A DNA stretch of 64,000 bases, from the NCBI RefSeq assembly GCF_026239555.1, contig NZ_JAPIVP010000002.1, positions 124,001 through 188,000 of the forward strand, read 5' to 3'. Source of the stretch: Pedobacter sp. PF22-3 (lineage in GTDB: Bacteria > Bacteroidota > Bacteroidia > Sphingobacteriales > Sphingobacteriaceae). Positions 43,792 through 53,586 of this stretch are shown one piece after another. The notes under the pieces are model-generated. The model was not told the DNA's origin. It ran no database searches and was given only the letters and a program-made list of their open reading frames with translations. How positions within the stretch are numbered: the first letter of the stretch is position 1; every line of letters begins with the position of its first letter. Both the position numbers and the translations under genes were made by a program.

Positions 43792-44187
43792 ATGAAGAAT
43801 AAGTATTCCTTATCCTCCAAACTTATTTTAATTACATTTTTAATTGGGATAGTAAACTTGTTTTTCTATGATTATGAGAGTACGCAAGAATTTGTAGTAC
43901 TTATCTTTATCCTTATCATGCGCTATGTGCTCTTTATCCTTATTAAACGGCGGTTTGAATGGAGCAAATATCTCTTAGTATTCATCATTTTAAGAGGTAT
44001 CCATCGTTTATTTGTAGTGTTTTCAAATGTAGATGCCAGCCAGGTAACCAAAATAAACCTGATATTGCAATTGGTGATGTCGGTAATGGCTTTTGCCGTC
44101 CTGTTTATTTTCCCGAAAATTAAAGAATGGATGAATGATAGAAGGAAATATTTTTCTCCAAATACAGTAACAAATCCACAGCATTAG
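43792..44187 (+). CDS. Small integral membrane protein of unknown function
   Basis: 131 residues from the ATG at 43792 (the frame opens earlier at a TTG). Four hydrophobic helices: LILITFLIGIVNLFFY, FVVLIFILIMRYVLFILI, LLVFIILRGIHRLFVVF and INLILQLVMSVMAFAVLFIF, then a basic tail KIKEWMNDRRKYF. I recognise no family. It lies outside the polysaccharide operon, beyond its terminator. Confidence 0.6.
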   Translation: MKNKYSLSSKLILITFLIGIVNLFFYDYESTQEFVVLIFILIMRYVLFILIKRRFEWSKYLLVFIILRGIHRLFVVFSNVDASQVTKINLILQLVMSVMAFAVLFIFPKIKEWMNDRRKYFSPNTVTNPQH

Positions 44188-44388
44188 TTTATCGTATTTT
44201 CTTACCAAGATCTAATACCTACTTTCAAGCTAGAACTTGCCTGATCATTTTATTGCTGATTTATCTTGAATCAAGCATCATTAACAACATTAATCGATAA
44301 TTATTTACTAAAAAAATTGCTCCATAAACTTCCCCAACTATAGTTATTTCAACGAAAAAGCCTATAATTGCCTGTAAAGCAGAACAAC

Positions 44389-45084
44389 ATGAATGTCATC
44401 CTCGCCTCTACCTCAACACTCTTCGGTGGCAATTACCTCGAATACCTAAAAGATGAGCTGATTATACTCTTTGCCGGAATAGATGAAATCATTTTCATCC
44501 CTTTTGCAAGGCCAGGAGGAATTTCGCATGAAGAATATACGATCAAAGCACGAGATTTTTTCTCCCAACTTAATATCAGTGTTAAAGGCCTGCATGAATT
44601 TAATGATCCCGTTAGCGCGATCTATGAAGCCAAAGGATTTTTTACAGGTGGGGGAAATACCTTTTTGCTGGTAAAAACACTTCATGAACTCGGGCTAATG
44701 ACGCATCTGAGTGAAAACATCAAAAAGGGCAAACCTTATTTGGGCTGTAGCGCCGGAAGCAACATCGGCGGACTAAATATGAAAACCACCAATGATATGC
44801 CTATTGTATATCCTTCATCCTTTGAATGTATGGGTCTGGTTCCTTTTAACCTTAATCCTCACTATCTTGATCCAAATCCGGAATTAAAACATAACGGAGA
44901 AACCAGGGAAACAAGGATTATGGAATTTCTAACACAAAATAACATCAAAGTAATAGGCTTACGCGAAGGCAACTGGATCAGAATATTGGGTGACAAAATC
45001 ACTACAGAAGGCAGTGAAAACACCAGGATTTTTGAAGCAGGAAAAGCTCCATATGAATTTCTGCCCGGCAGTTCGCTATTATAA
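44389..45084 (+). CDS. pepE: Dipeptidase E (peptidase S51)
   Basis: 231 residues from the ATG at 44389. The nucleophile Ser lies in LGCSAGSNIGG; FTGGGNTFLLVKTL and NPHYLDP (catalytic His region) complete the S51 pattern. PepE cleaves Asp-X dipeptides in the cytoplasm. Length and motif order match the family. It converges on the MFS gene across a bidirectional hairpin. Confidence 0.88.
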   Translation: MNVILASTSTLFGGNYLEYLKDELIILFAGIDEIIFIPFARPGGISHEEYTIKARDFFSQLNISVKGLHEFNDPVSAIYEAKGFFTGGGNTFLLVKTLHELGLMTHLSENIKKGKPYLGCSAGSNIGGLNMKTTNDMPIVYPSSFECMGLVPFNLNPHYLDPNPELKHNGETRETRIMEFLTQNNIKVIGLREGNWIRILGDKITTEGSENTRIFEAGKAPYEFLPGSSLL

Positions 45085-45125
45085 TTTATTGAATAAAGAT
45101 ACGGCCGTCCAAAAATAAAATCAAA

Positions 45126-45170
45126 ATAGCTACAAGTTATGATAAACTTACATCAAAAACTTGTAGCTAT
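45126..45170. terminator. Bidirectional hairpin between pepE and the MFS gene
   Basis: ATAGCTACAAGTT (45126-45138) pairs perfectly with AACTTGTAGCTAT (45158-45170) around a 19-base loop. The flanks are T-rich on the plus side and, read in reverse, on the minus side. It lies between two convergent stops, as expected for a shared terminator. Confidence 0.65.
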
Positions 45171-45219
45171 TATTCTTATCCTATATTTCAGAAGGATTGT
45201 CCTATAAAATATCTCTTAA

Positions 45220-46491
45220 TTATGCTACCAAAGCACTACTCTTTTTTCGCGAACGCAGGTATATCACTAATCCGCCAAAAGCTAAAATTAATATGATAGG
45301 GATAATTAATGTAGCCCGCAGAATTTCGGGACCAGCCAGATTTTTGGCATTCGCCAGCACCAGCGCATATTCAGAATTTTCAGGAGCTTTTAAATAAGCA
45401 TCAAATGAGGCTCCAGCAGGTAGATGTTTAACAATCAGGCTATCATAAAAACTGCCCATAAACATGGTATAAATAGAAACCGCAAACATCCCCGCACCGC
45501 CCATTAGGTTTAAGCCGAGTGCGCCTGATTTAGGAACATTTTCAGCTACGAAACCGATCATAGTCGGCCAGAAATAACAAACGCCAATACCGAAAACGAT
45601 TGCCGCGAAAAAAACTGAATTTCCCGTAAAAGTGCTCAGCATATATAGTCCGGCCGCAGCAAATATGGCAGATAAGAGCAGTACACCCTGAGGAGCAAGG
45701 CGGTGCACCACAGGCTCGGCAAATCCGCGTCCAATTACCATGATGCCTGTTGTAAGGGTAAGTAATAAAATGGCATTGTCTGTCACGTTTTTCAGCAGTA
45801 AGCCTATCCATTGCCCCGTAAATAACTCCGTAATGGCAGTACCGAACATGCAGATAAACATAAAGATAAACAACGGAGAAAGTACTGCTTTATACATATC
45901 TGAACTGGAATAACCAGATGATACCCTTTCAGTAACAGGAAAATCCAACTTTGAAAACAGGTATCCGTAAATTAAAGTAGGAATAATCATCATCGCTACC
46001 TGCACCTTCCAGCCTAATCCGAGATGAACAAACAGGGTAACCAGCAATGTACCGATTACAATGCCTCCAGGAAACCATAAGTGAAAGTGATTTAATTTGG
46101 TTGTTTTATTCTCTGGATATAAAGCGGCAACCAATGGATTACAGGCAGCCTCTACAGTACCGTTAGCAATACCAACAAGCAGTGTGGATAAAAACAGGCT
46201 CCAGTAGCCCTGCGCAAAAATGGTAAGGATAATCCCCGCCAGGTGAAAGATAAAGGCCATGACCAGTAAACGTTTCATGCCAATCATATCAACTACAAAG
46301 CCTCCGACCACAATGGCGAGCGGAAAACCCCAGAAGGCAGCGGCCGTAATGGTGCCCAATTGGGCGGTACTTAATTGAAAATCAACTCCCAGTTGGTTCA
46401 TGATTCCGGCGCGGATACCGAAAGAAAGGGAGGTGACGAGTAAGGCGAGGCAACTTGCCCAGAATAGTTTTGAGGTTTGAATGTTAAGCAT
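45220..46491 (-). CDS. Major facilitator superfamily transporter
   Basis: 423 residues with twelve predicted helices in two six-helix halves separated by a cytosolic loop (about 190-215). The loop VVDMIGMKRLLVMAF after helix 2 is the MFS motif A position. The overall form resembles sugar or organic-acid symporters of Bacteroidota, but the substrate cannot be named. It ends in a basic RSRKKSSALVA tail. A 61-codon frame of unknown nature precedes it on the same strand. Confidence 0.88.
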   Translation of the reverse strand: MLNIQTSKLFWASCLALLVTSLSFGIRAGIMNQLGVDFQLSTAQLGTITAAAFWGFPLAIVVGGFVVDMIGMKRLLVMAFIFHLAGIILTIFAQGYWSLFLSTLLVGIANGTVEAACNPLVAALYPENKTTKLNHFHLWFPGGIVIGTLLVTLFVHLGLGWKVQVAMMIIPTLIYGYLFSKLDFPVTERVSSGYSSSDMYKAVLSPLFIFMFICMFGTAITELFTGQWIGLLLKNVTDNAILLLTLTTGIMVIGRGFAEPVVHRLAPQGVLLLSAIFAAAGLYMLSTFTGNSVFFAAIVFGIGVCYFWPTMIGFVAENVPKSGALGLNLMGGAGMFAVSIYTMFMGSFYDSLIVKHLPAGASFDAYLKAPENSEYALVLANAKNLAGPEILRATLIIPIILILAFGGLVIYLRSRKKSSALVA

Positions 46492-46948
46492 AAGCTCAGA
46501 TTTAGGTTATAATTGGTTTTAATTTTAGAATAAAGAAAGATTTTTGGTAAAACAATCTCATCTACAAACACTAAGCCCTGTTGTTTTAATAGGAACCCAG
46601 TCCGGTAATTCCGCTAACGCTTTGGCTAAAATCTTCAGGCAGGAAATGCGCTGGCTTTTAAACCAGTCTGCTAATTTAGTGAGTTGGCGCTCCTCCATTT
46701 TTATTGGAATATTTGGTTTTGTAACACGCAAAAAAGCAGTGTCATAATTAGATGATGATCGTTAAACGCCATAATAATAAACAATTGAATCGATTAATGC
46801 AATTGTTGATCATAAACTTTGTTCTTTTGCTTGTGAGATCTGATCAACCAGCGATTGAAGAATACGATGGTGTTACGGAACGATAAATTTGATTTTCTCC
46901 ATGTTAATCTATAAATTGAGGCGGAATATCACAACTCCTTTAATCGTT
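46492..46948. other. Spacer upstream of the MFS and secreted-protein genes
   Basis: Mostly AT-rich. A minus-strand frame from about 46752 to 46558 encodes a soluble 61-residue stretch (with TKPNIPIKMEERQLTKLADW) before a TGA. It has no recognisable family and may be a gene remnant upstream of the MFS gene. A short plus-strand frame over the same bases looks like its shadow. Confidence 0.35.
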
Positions 46949-47698
46949 ATGAAAAGATATCTTTTTATTATCCTTTTAGCAATCTCTTTTTCTGTTCAGG
47001 CACAGTCTAACGCCGCTAATTACAAATATATTATTGTACCCGAGAAATTCAGTTTTCTCAAGCAGGTTAACCAATATGATTTAAACACCCTTACAAAAGC
47101 TTTTTTTGAAGATAAAGGTTTTACAGTATATTTTGATAATACCGAAATACCTGAAGAAATTGCAGCTGACAGATGTAAAGCACTGATAGTAGACCTGCAG
47201 GAAAAAAACAGCATGTTTGTAACCAATGTCAGCCTTTTACTTAAAGATTGTAAAGGCGCTGTAGTATTAAAGAGCAAGGAAGGCAAAAGCAGGGAGAAAG
47301 AATATGCAACTTCTTATAATGAGGCCTTGAGAGACGCTTTTACATCTTTTAACGATTTGAAGTATGTACCAGGTAGCCCTACTGTGACTACAAGCACAGT
47401 ACCATCTAATACAAACAAGGAGACCAAAACTATGCCTGTACCTGCTGATCAGCCTACGGCTACCAAAGCAGAACAACAGGGAGCGCTATTATATGCGCAA
47501 GCCATAAGTAATGGTTACCAACTGATTGATGCAACACCAAAAATTGTAATGACCTTACTCAAAACCTCCATGGAAGATTGTTATATTTCGAACAACGGCA
47601 ACGCTAACGGCATCGTTATAAAAAAGAATGGAAGCTGGTTTTTCGAGTACTATAAAAATAATGCGCTTATTTCTGAAAAACTATCAATAAAATTCTAG
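46949..47698 (+). CDS. Secreted protein of unknown function
   Basis: 249 residues from the ATG at 46949. The signal peptide is MKRYLFIILLAISFSVQAQ. A mixed alpha/beta domain (about 28-135) containing KYIIVPEKFSFLKQVNQYDLNTLTKAFFEDKGF is followed by a Ser/Thr/Pro linker (about 140-180) and a short C-terminal domain with a Gly-Asn-rich ISNNGNANGIVIKK. Similar proteins are common as hypotheticals in Bacteroidota. No enzymatic motif seen. Confidence 0.75.
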   Translation: MKRYLFIILLAISFSVQAQSNAANYKYIIVPEKFSFLKQVNQYDLNTLTKAFFEDKGFTVYFDNTEIPEEIAADRCKALIVDLQEKNSMFVTNVSLLLKDCKGAVVLKSKEGKSREKEYATSYNEALRDAFTSFNDLKYVPGSPTVTTSTVPSNTNKETKTMPVPADQPTATKAEQQGALLYAQAISNGYQLIDATPKIVMTLLKTSMEDCYISNNGNANGIVIKKNGSWFFEYYKNNALISEKLSIKF

Positions 47699-47868
47699 AC
47701 CAATATTCTTCTTAAGGAAACCCAACTACCTAATAACAAACACAAAATTATATAGTGCTGTCGCGTTATAAAGACTAATGCGGAGAAACCATTTAGTTTT
47801 TAGGAATCACTCATGATGCGTGCAATTTCAGCTGGTTTTCGATTTAGATGATAGGTATTTTACACTAT

Positions 47869-48156
47869 TTAATAAAAACGCTGTACCAATTCCTCCCATT
47901 CCTGCTCCAATGATGAGTGCGGCCTTTTCTCTCCTGCTTTAGCATACCAATAATCTGCATTCCATATATCACCTTCTTTACGGTGCAGGTAGGCATGAAT
48001 GCGGGCAGAGGAAGTATCGCTTAAATGGTCAACCTGGTTATGGGCGGCATTCCAATCTCCTTTAGCATCGTACCAAAGTGCCCGCAGCTGAACAGACAAA
48101 TGGCCATCGGGACTGTCTTTTTCTAATGACTTTTTAAATTCAGCAATATTCTTCAT
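47869..48156 (-). CDS. Small tetratricopeptide-like protein of unknown function
   Basis: 95 residues, helical and charged. LRALWYDAKGDWNAAHNQVD and IHAYLHRKEGDIWNADYWYAKAG form two repeats of the TPR/Sel1 kind (W-x-D-A-x-G-D-W-x-A-A-H and H-R-x-x-G-D-x-x-N-A-x-Y-W-Y). No signal peptide. Proteins like this are widespread hypotheticals in Bacteroidota and Proteobacteria. It is a single gene with long spacers on both sides. Confidence 0.7.
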   Translation of the reverse strand: MKNIAEFKKSLEKDSPDGHLSVQLRALWYDAKGDWNAAHNQVDHLSDTSSARIHAYLHRKEGDIWNADYWYAKAGEKRPHSSLEQEWEELVQRFY

Positions 48157-48431
48157 TATCTTCTGATTTGTTTTAAATATTATACAAAATAAACGTAAAA
48201 CTCATATCAGGTGTCTGTTTTTTTTAATTAATATTTTGTGGCTTTGAATAACTGGAATTAATAACACAAAACCCTAATTAAAAAGTACTTAACAAATATA
48301 AAAACACTTTAAGATGCTCAATTAATTTACCATTTTTGTAACCTGCCTCCTGAGTTTACAAAACCATCTCCTCATAAACTTGTTGTAAAAATGGGCTCAA
48401 GTTATTAATGGCCCCTTTAAAAAAAGCAATT

Positions 48432-48944
48432 ATGGATTCAGGAACTATTGTATACAGCAATTTAGAAGAGCTCTCAAAAAGTAATTATCAATTAACAGAC
48501 GGCGAGGCTGACATTAAAGGATGGCCAGTAAGAAATGAAGCAGGTAACTCGGTTGGAAAGGTGCGCGATCTCCTGTTTGATCCCGAGCAGAATGCAATAC
48601 GGTATGTGATTGTAGAGCTGGTTGATATGGGAGAAGATTTGGATGAAAAAGCTGTACTGATACCTATTGGCCTTGCCAATTTAGGTGAAGATAAAAAAGA
48701 GGTTATTTTACCTGATATTCACCAAGACCAATTCAGGGCAATGCCAAGATATATTATTGGTGAGGTTACTCCTCAAATCGAAAATGAGATCCGCTACATC
48801 ATCGGAAGCCCGGCGGCATTGCGAATGGAAGATGAAATTGTAGAGATAGACCGTGCTAACTTTTATCGTCATCACCATTTTGATCGGAATAGTTTTCCTG
48901 ATCAAGATCAACGCAATCAGCAGGATACTGATCCATTAATTTAA
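48432..48944 (+). CDS. PRC-barrel domain protein
   Basis: 170 residues from the ATG at 48432 (an ATG at 48408 adds 8 residues). One PRC-barrel is clear at about 30-95: GWPVRNEAGNSVGKVRDLLFDPEQNAIRYVIVEL. The second half is charged with a His-rich YRHHHFDRNSF. These cytoplasmic proteins are often linked to stress or RNA/photosynthesis functions; the role is unknown here. A strong terminator follows. Confidence 0.85.
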   Translation: MDSGTIVYSNLEELSKSNYQLTDGEADIKGWPVRNEAGNSVGKVRDLLFDPEQNAIRYVIVELVDMGEDLDEKAVLIPIGLANLGEDKKEVILPDIHQDQFRAMPRYIIGEVTPQIENEIRYIIGSPAALRMEDEIVEIDRANFYRHHHFDRNSFPDQDQRNQQDTDPLI

Positions 48945-49269
48945 CAATTAGATTGGAATTGATGTAGATGCATCGATAATAGATTTATCATCAAAAAAAC
49001 GGGAGCTTTCGATCAGGAAGCTCCCGTTTTTTTTAAAATTATTCACTCCCCTCTTTCTATAATAAAGTTTAATTATTTAACCAGGGCTAATCGTGATCAT
49101 AACACACCTTCCAAAAAAAGATCATCGTTGGCCCGTTTTTTAAACCCGTTCGTCGAGAATTAAGCCGTGTTGGTATAATGGAGGATTTTCTGCTGCAACG
49201 TTTTGTGCATACTGACGTCTTATATACAAAACAACAACAAAATATATAAAAAATATAAATAACAGCATT
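48945..49269. other. Spacer after the PRC-barrel gene
   Basis: Contains the terminator at 48993-49034. A 42-codon minus-strand frame (49140-49268) with one hydrophobic helix overlaps only the ATG of the next gene; I consider it weak. Confidence 0.4.
48993..49034 (+). terminator. Intrinsic terminator after the PRC-barrel gene
   Basis: ACGGGAGCTT (48999-49008) pairs with AAGCTCCCGT (49018-49027) around a 9-base loop and is flanked by A-run and T-run, so it could work in both directions. Confidence 0.9.
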
Positions 49270-49869
49270 ATGAAAACCTCCATCAAAACCTTAACAAAAT
49301 CAGTATTAGCAGCTATCATTTTAACTTCTGCTATTTTTTCAACAAATGTAATGGCAGGCGAGAAACAGCCAGTCAAAATGTCGGCACCTAAAAATATCAG
49401 CCAGGTTATTGTTAGTGGAAATGTAGAAATTACATTAATACAAGGACAAAAAGAAAGTGTAAGCTATAATGATGATAACAATGGTACCGTAAAAGTGATC
49501 CAGGATGGACATGCACTAAAAATCAATTCAGTTGATGGGAATATCGCAAAGATTACCGTGTATGTAAAGAATATCTATAGAGTGCAGGCTTCCGAAAATG
49601 CAGTAGTAAAAACTACAGGCAAATTGGATACAAAATATCTTCAATTATTCTTAAAAGGAGATGCTGTTGCAGAGATCAATTCCAATACAGAAAGTTTATA
49701 TACTGTAATTGAAGGGCGTGCAGATTTAAAATTAAGTGGTGCTACTCAGGAACATATCCTGGTAATGGGGAGCACACCAAAACTAAATTTAGACAGGTTT
49801 GCTGCACTAAAAACACAAATGAGCTCACCAGTAGCCGAAACAACACAAACTGCTTCATTAGCAAAATAG
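49270..49869 (+). CDS. DUF2807-like (GIN domain) exported protein
   Basis: 199 residues with a signal peptide (about 1-30, ending NVMAG). The body is a run of short beta strands: ISQVIVSGNVEITLIQGQKESVSYN, IAKITVYVKNIYRVQASENAVVKTTG and LQLFLKGDAVAEI, like the right-handed beta-helix of GIN/DUF2807 proteins. Function unknown; many are periplasmic. The C-terminus is Ser/Thr-rich. A perfect terminator follows. Confidence 0.78.
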   Translation: MKTSIKTLTKSVLAAIILTSAIFSTNVMAGEKQPVKMSAPKNISQVIVSGNVEITLIQGQKESVSYNDDNNGTVKVIQDGHALKINSVDGNIAKITVYVKNIYRVQASENAVVKTTGKLDTKYLQLFLKGDAVAEINSNTESLYTVIEGRADLKLSGATQEHILVMGSTPKLNLDRFAALKTQMSSPVAETTQTASLAK

Positions 49870-49890
49870 TTTCTTAATAAAAATTGAAAA

Positions 49891-49921
49891 GGCGGCCAAA
49901 ATATTTTGGCCGCCTTTTTTT
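49891..49921 (+). terminator. Intrinsic terminator after the DUF2807-like gene
   Basis: GGCGGCCAAAAT (49891-49902) is directly followed by its reverse complement ATTTTGGCCGCC (49903-49914), and by T residues to 49921. The central AT bases would form the loop. Confidence 0.92.
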
Positions 49922-50098
49922 GTTCAATGCAATCGCAAAATTCAAAATTTATATGTTTTCTGAGCTTTGCCTCAATATACCAGCTTTTTAAAGTACCTTA
50001 ACCAGTTAAAATATAACCTGTTGAATGTAAATTAGACATTCGCCATCTGCACGCATTCGACTATTATATTACCCATACAGAAAATCAATTCTAATCCC

Positions 50099-50106
50099 TA
50101 TTTTTG
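50099..50106 (+). promoter_or_regulatory. Candidate -7 promoter box before the MscS gene
   Basis: Reads TATTTTTG, matching TAnnTTTG, 50 bases before the ATG at 50156. No -33 box is clear. Confidence 0.3.
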
Positions 50107-50155
50107 AAAAACTAAATGCCTCATAAAAGATAATATTCAATACTGCCTAAGCTAG

Positions 50156-52516
50156 ATGATTACAAGAAATTCTTTTAACTCAACCATCCGGAATACCATA
50201 TCGTTAACCTTTCTCTTATTTTTTTCTTTCCAGGTGTTTGCACAGAAAGATAAACCAACATATAAGGGGGCGGATGCTTCTATTCTTTCGGATTCTGCAA
50301 TATTGACAAAGAGCGATTATCTTGCACACCTGGAAAAAGTATTTGAAACCATTAACAAAGTTCCGGTAACTGTTGGTTCATTTAAAAAACTTAAGCCTAT
50401 CGCAGCGCATTTAACCCAGGACGAGGCTGCACTGGCACTACTTAAAAGCCGCTTAACACAGCATGACAGGTCTCCAAATCTTCAAAACTTGCAAATGGAT
50501 CAAACCTTGTTGGCGGAACTACAAAGCAATAACAAGGATTGTTTATCAGACCTCGATGATTATGAAAAGGAATTGCGGGCTTTAAAAACCGAAATTCTTA
50601 ATCTGCGCAAAGATTCCGTACTGATTAAAGTGTTTACAGTACCTGCTGTACAGGTGATGTTTAAAAGTGAATTTGCAGAGCTAAAAAAGAAACGTATAGT
50701 GATGGATAGCCTGCTGAAAACAGCAACTTTATCCATCAATAACCTACAGGCCAGAACTTCTTCTAACCTCATCAACATTAAAGAGTTAACATATATTACT
50801 GATAGCCAGCTTGATGCGGTAAGCATTAAAGCTTTTGGTAAAGAGCGCCGTTATTTATGGGAATCGATTAATAAACAGGCCAATAAAAGCATGGGCTTCC
50901 GTAAGTTTATTAAGGGAGAGCAAGAAATATCTGGCTACTATTTTGTATACACCAGAAGCAGCCGACTATTATTACTTTTTACCTGTACCATATTTTTCTT
51001 TTGGGTATTCTTCAACTTCAGAAGTATAAAACAGCTGGGTCGTTTAGAAACACTTGATGGTTTTTCGCTGATCAGTCCGCAGCCCTATCTAATCACCTTT
51101 ATCATGCTCTTTGCACTGGCACCTATCTTCGATCTGAGGGCGCCCGCACTATATATAGAAGCCGTAGAGATTGTCCTTGCTATCCTGCTCAGCATATATT
51201 TCCGCAAAAGATTAAACTCAAAGTTATTTTACTATTGGTGCATATTTGTTATACTGCTTCTTGCCCCGGTATTCTTACGCCTTTTGGGTATGCCGCCCAG
51301 ATACCAACGTTGGCTTCTGCTATTCCTTACCACCAGTTCAGTTGCCTATGGTATGATGGTATGGAAAATACTCGATGAAAAAACCAAAAGATTCAGAATG
51401 ATCGTTATCACGGGCTTTATTTACGTTGGCTTTGCTATTATTGCCACGTTTTGTAATCTATTTGGCCGCTTTACCCTCACGCAAATTTTTTACTCAACTG
51501 GTGTAAGTTCACTTTTAAACGCCATATCATTAACCATCCTGGCCAAAGTATTGGTAGAAGCCTTTTTACTGCAGATGAAAAGTAGCAGAATCCGTAAAGG
51601 ATTTCCGGAATATTTTGATTGGCAACCTGTAATTGCAGGCCTCAAAAGGCTTACAGGTATTGGTGCAACCATCATATGGTTTGTAATATTTACCACTAAC
51701 CTGAATATATTTAATGGTCTTTACGAATCGGTAATGGAGGTTTTAACTGAAAAAAGAACCATAGGCAGTTTCTCTTTTACCCTTGGGGGCATTGTATTAT
51801 TTTTAGGCATTATCTGGATTGCCAACTTTTTGCAAAAATACATTGCTTATTTCTTTGGTGATACCGGTGATGACAGTTTTGATGATAATAAAGGAGAACG
51901 TTCTAAATTACTGGTTACCCGTTTATTGTTATTGATTGGAGGTTTTCTCATTGCTATTGCCGCTTCCGGATTGCCAATTGATAAAATCACCGTTATCCTG
52001 GGTGCACTAGGTGTTGGAATTGGATTGGGTTTACAGAATATTGTAAGCAATTTTGTATCGGGAATCATCCTTATTTTTGACAAAACGATCCGCATTGGAG
52101 ATATTGTGGAAATAAGTGATAAAAAAGGACGTGTTAAAGAGATTGGTGTGCGTGCGAGTACCTTACTGAGCGATGAGGGTGCCGAAATCATCATTCCAAA
52201 TGGTGCTATTCTGTCTAATAACATTATTAATTGGACATTGAGCAACAACCAGATGCGGGTAAATATTTCCTTATCCATTGCCAAGCCATTTAATACCACA
52301 GATGTGGTTAACCTGATCAGGGAAATCATTGTCGAAAATAACAATGTATTTATCAGCAAAGAGCCGGTAATTATGATCAGTCCGGTGAGTAAACTGAACA
52401 GTAAGATTAATATTTATTTCTGGTGTAAGGATATCTCAAAAGCCGACCTAACTAAAAGCATGATCAATGCACAGATTTTTGAAGCATTTGAACAAAAAGG
52501 GATTGAAATTTTATAA
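50156..52516 (+). CDS. Large MscS-family mechanosensitive channel
   Basis: 786 residues. A signal peptide (ending VFAQ, about 31) and a periplasmic helical domain up to about 260 precede roughly ten or more membrane helices. The MscS core is near 590-760: the pore helix GALGVGIGLGLQNIVSNFVSGIIL, then IRIGDIVEISDKKGRVKEIGVRAS and the beta-domain IIIPNGAILSNNIINWTLSN. The size is like MscK/YbdG-type long channels. It releases osmolytes under hypo-osmotic shock. Eleven bases separate it from the MOSC gene, suggesting co-transcription. Confidence 0.93.
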   Translation: MITRNSFNSTIRNTISLTFLLFFSFQVFAQKDKPTYKGADASILSDSAILTKSDYLAHLEKVFETINKVPVTVGSFKKLKPIAAHLTQDEAALALLKSRLTQHDRSPNLQNLQMDQTLLAELQSNNKDCLSDLDDYEKELRALKTEILNLRKDSVLIKVFTVPAVQVMFKSEFAELKKKRIVMDSLLKTATLSINNLQARTSSNLINIKELTYITDSQLDAVSIKAFGKERRYLWESINKQANKSMGFRKFIKGEQEISGYYFVYTRSSRLLLLFTCTIFFFWVFFNFRSIKQLGRLETLDGFSLISPQPYLITFIMLFALAPIFDLRAPALYIEAVEIVLAILLSIYFRKRLNSKLFYYWCIFVILLLAPVFLRLLGMPPRYQRWLLLFLTTSSVAYGMMVWKILDEKTKRFRMIVITGFIYVGFAIIATFCNLFGRFTLTQIFYSTGVSSLLNAISLTILAKVLVEAFLLQMKSSRIRKGFPEYFDWQPVIAGLKRLTGIGATIIWFVIFTTNLNIFNGLYESVMEVLTEKRTIGSFSFTLGGIVLFLGIIWIANFLQKYIAYFFGDTGDDSFDDNKGERSKLLVTRLLLLIGGFLIAIAASGLPIDKITVILGALGVGIGLGLQNIVSNFVSGIILIFDKTIRIGDIVEISDKKGRVKEIGVRASTLLSDEGAEIIIPNGAILSNNIINWTLSNNQMRVNISLSIAKPFNTTDVVNLIREIIVENNNVFISKEPVIMISPVSKLNSKINIYFWCKDISKADLTKSMINAQIFEAFEQKGIEIL

Positions 52517-52527
52517 CTGTAGATCAC

Positions 52528-53343
52528 ATGAGCAAATTTGTCCTTTCTGAGATCAATATTTATCCCATCAAATCATTGGGCGGCATAAGTTTACAGGAGG
52601 CAAAACTCGAAGAAAGAGGTTTACAATACGACAGAAGATGGATGCTTGTGGATGAGGAAGGTATATCTATTACCCAGCGGAAGCATTTCGAACTGGCACT
52701 GTTACAGGTAAGTATTGCGGATGTTAAACTAAAGGTTTTTCATAAAAAATCACCAGAGCAAAGTATATCTTTTTCTTTGGATGAGGATACCGGAGAACAA
52801 ATTTCTGTTGTAATCTGGAACGATACGGCTACCGCACTTGAAGTAAATGTACAGGTAAGCGACTGGTTTTCTGATTTTTTAAAGTTTAAAGTAAAACTGG
52901 TAAAAATGCCTTTAACAGAAAAGAGACTGGTTGATCCCAGATATGCTTTAAATGATGAAGTAGTGAGTTTTGCTGATGGTTACCCTTGTCTGCTCATTGG
53001 CCAGTCTTCGCTTGATGGGCTGAATGAAAGGCTCTCGAATCCAATTCTTATGGACCGTTTCCGCCCAAACTTTGTTTTTACCGGAGGTGAGCCTCATGTT
53101 GAAGACAGTTTTAAGGACTTTTACATCGGAGAGGTTTTATTTTCGGCTGTAAAACCATGCGCGCGGTGCGTACTCATTACGATAGATCAGCAAACCGGGG
53201 AGAAAGGGCAAGAACCTTTAAGAACACTGGCCAGCTATCGCACAGCAGGTAAAAAAATCATGTTCGGACAGAATTTGCTGCATCAACAAACTGGGGTAAT
53301 CAGTGTAGGTGATGAACTGAAGGTGATGAGCTGGAAAATGTAA
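52528..53343 (+). CDS. MOSC-domain protein (YcbX-like)
   Basis: 271 residues: an N-terminal MOSC beta-barrel domain (INIYPIKSLGGISLQEAKLEERGLQYDRRWMLVD, about 5-40) and a MOSC domain with FRPNFVFTGG and the conserved Mo-ligand Cys in KPCARCVLITID. YcbX/mARC-type proteins bind molybdenum cofactor and reduce N-hydroxylated compounds. No ferredoxin domain is fused (E. coli YcbX has one), so it would need a partner. Confidence 0.9.
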   Translation: MSKFVLSEINIYPIKSLGGISLQEAKLEERGLQYDRRWMLVDEEGISITQRKHFELALLQVSIADVKLKVFHKKSPEQSISFSLDEDTGEQISVVIWNDTATALEVNVQVSDWFSDFLKFKVKLVKMPLTEKRLVDPRYALNDEVVSFADGYPCLLIGQSSLDGLNERLSNPILMDRFRPNFVFTGGEPHVEDSFKDFYIGEVLFSAVKPCARCVLITIDQQTGEKGQEPLRTLASYRTAGKKIMFGQNLLHQQTGVISVGDELKVMSWKM

Positions 53344-53586
53344 AATGGAATATGGGTAATGGGGCTGATATCACCATAAAATTTAACTATATTAATTTCT
53401 TAACGGTTAAATCCTAAAGCTTTAATTATTTAATATTTTCTGATCGCCTTTAACTACCCCGACATTAGTTGAGCCCTGGGCCTGAACCAAACTGCTTTAT
53501 TCTTCTGCAAACTATTCACCACATTTAACGTTTAAAAATTACCTTCCAACTTAATTATTGGAAACTAAATGATTTAATATTTATTA

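Noticed and set aside
46544..46747. Plus-strand 67-codon frame near the MFS gene
   Set aside because: It begins with TTG and has no domain; the opposite strand has the more protein-like frame over the same bases.
49140..49268. Minus-strand 42-codon membrane peptide overlapping the start of the DUF2807-like gene
   Set aside because: One hydrophobic helix from an AT-rich leader is easily produced by chance; no promoter box or homologue is recognised.
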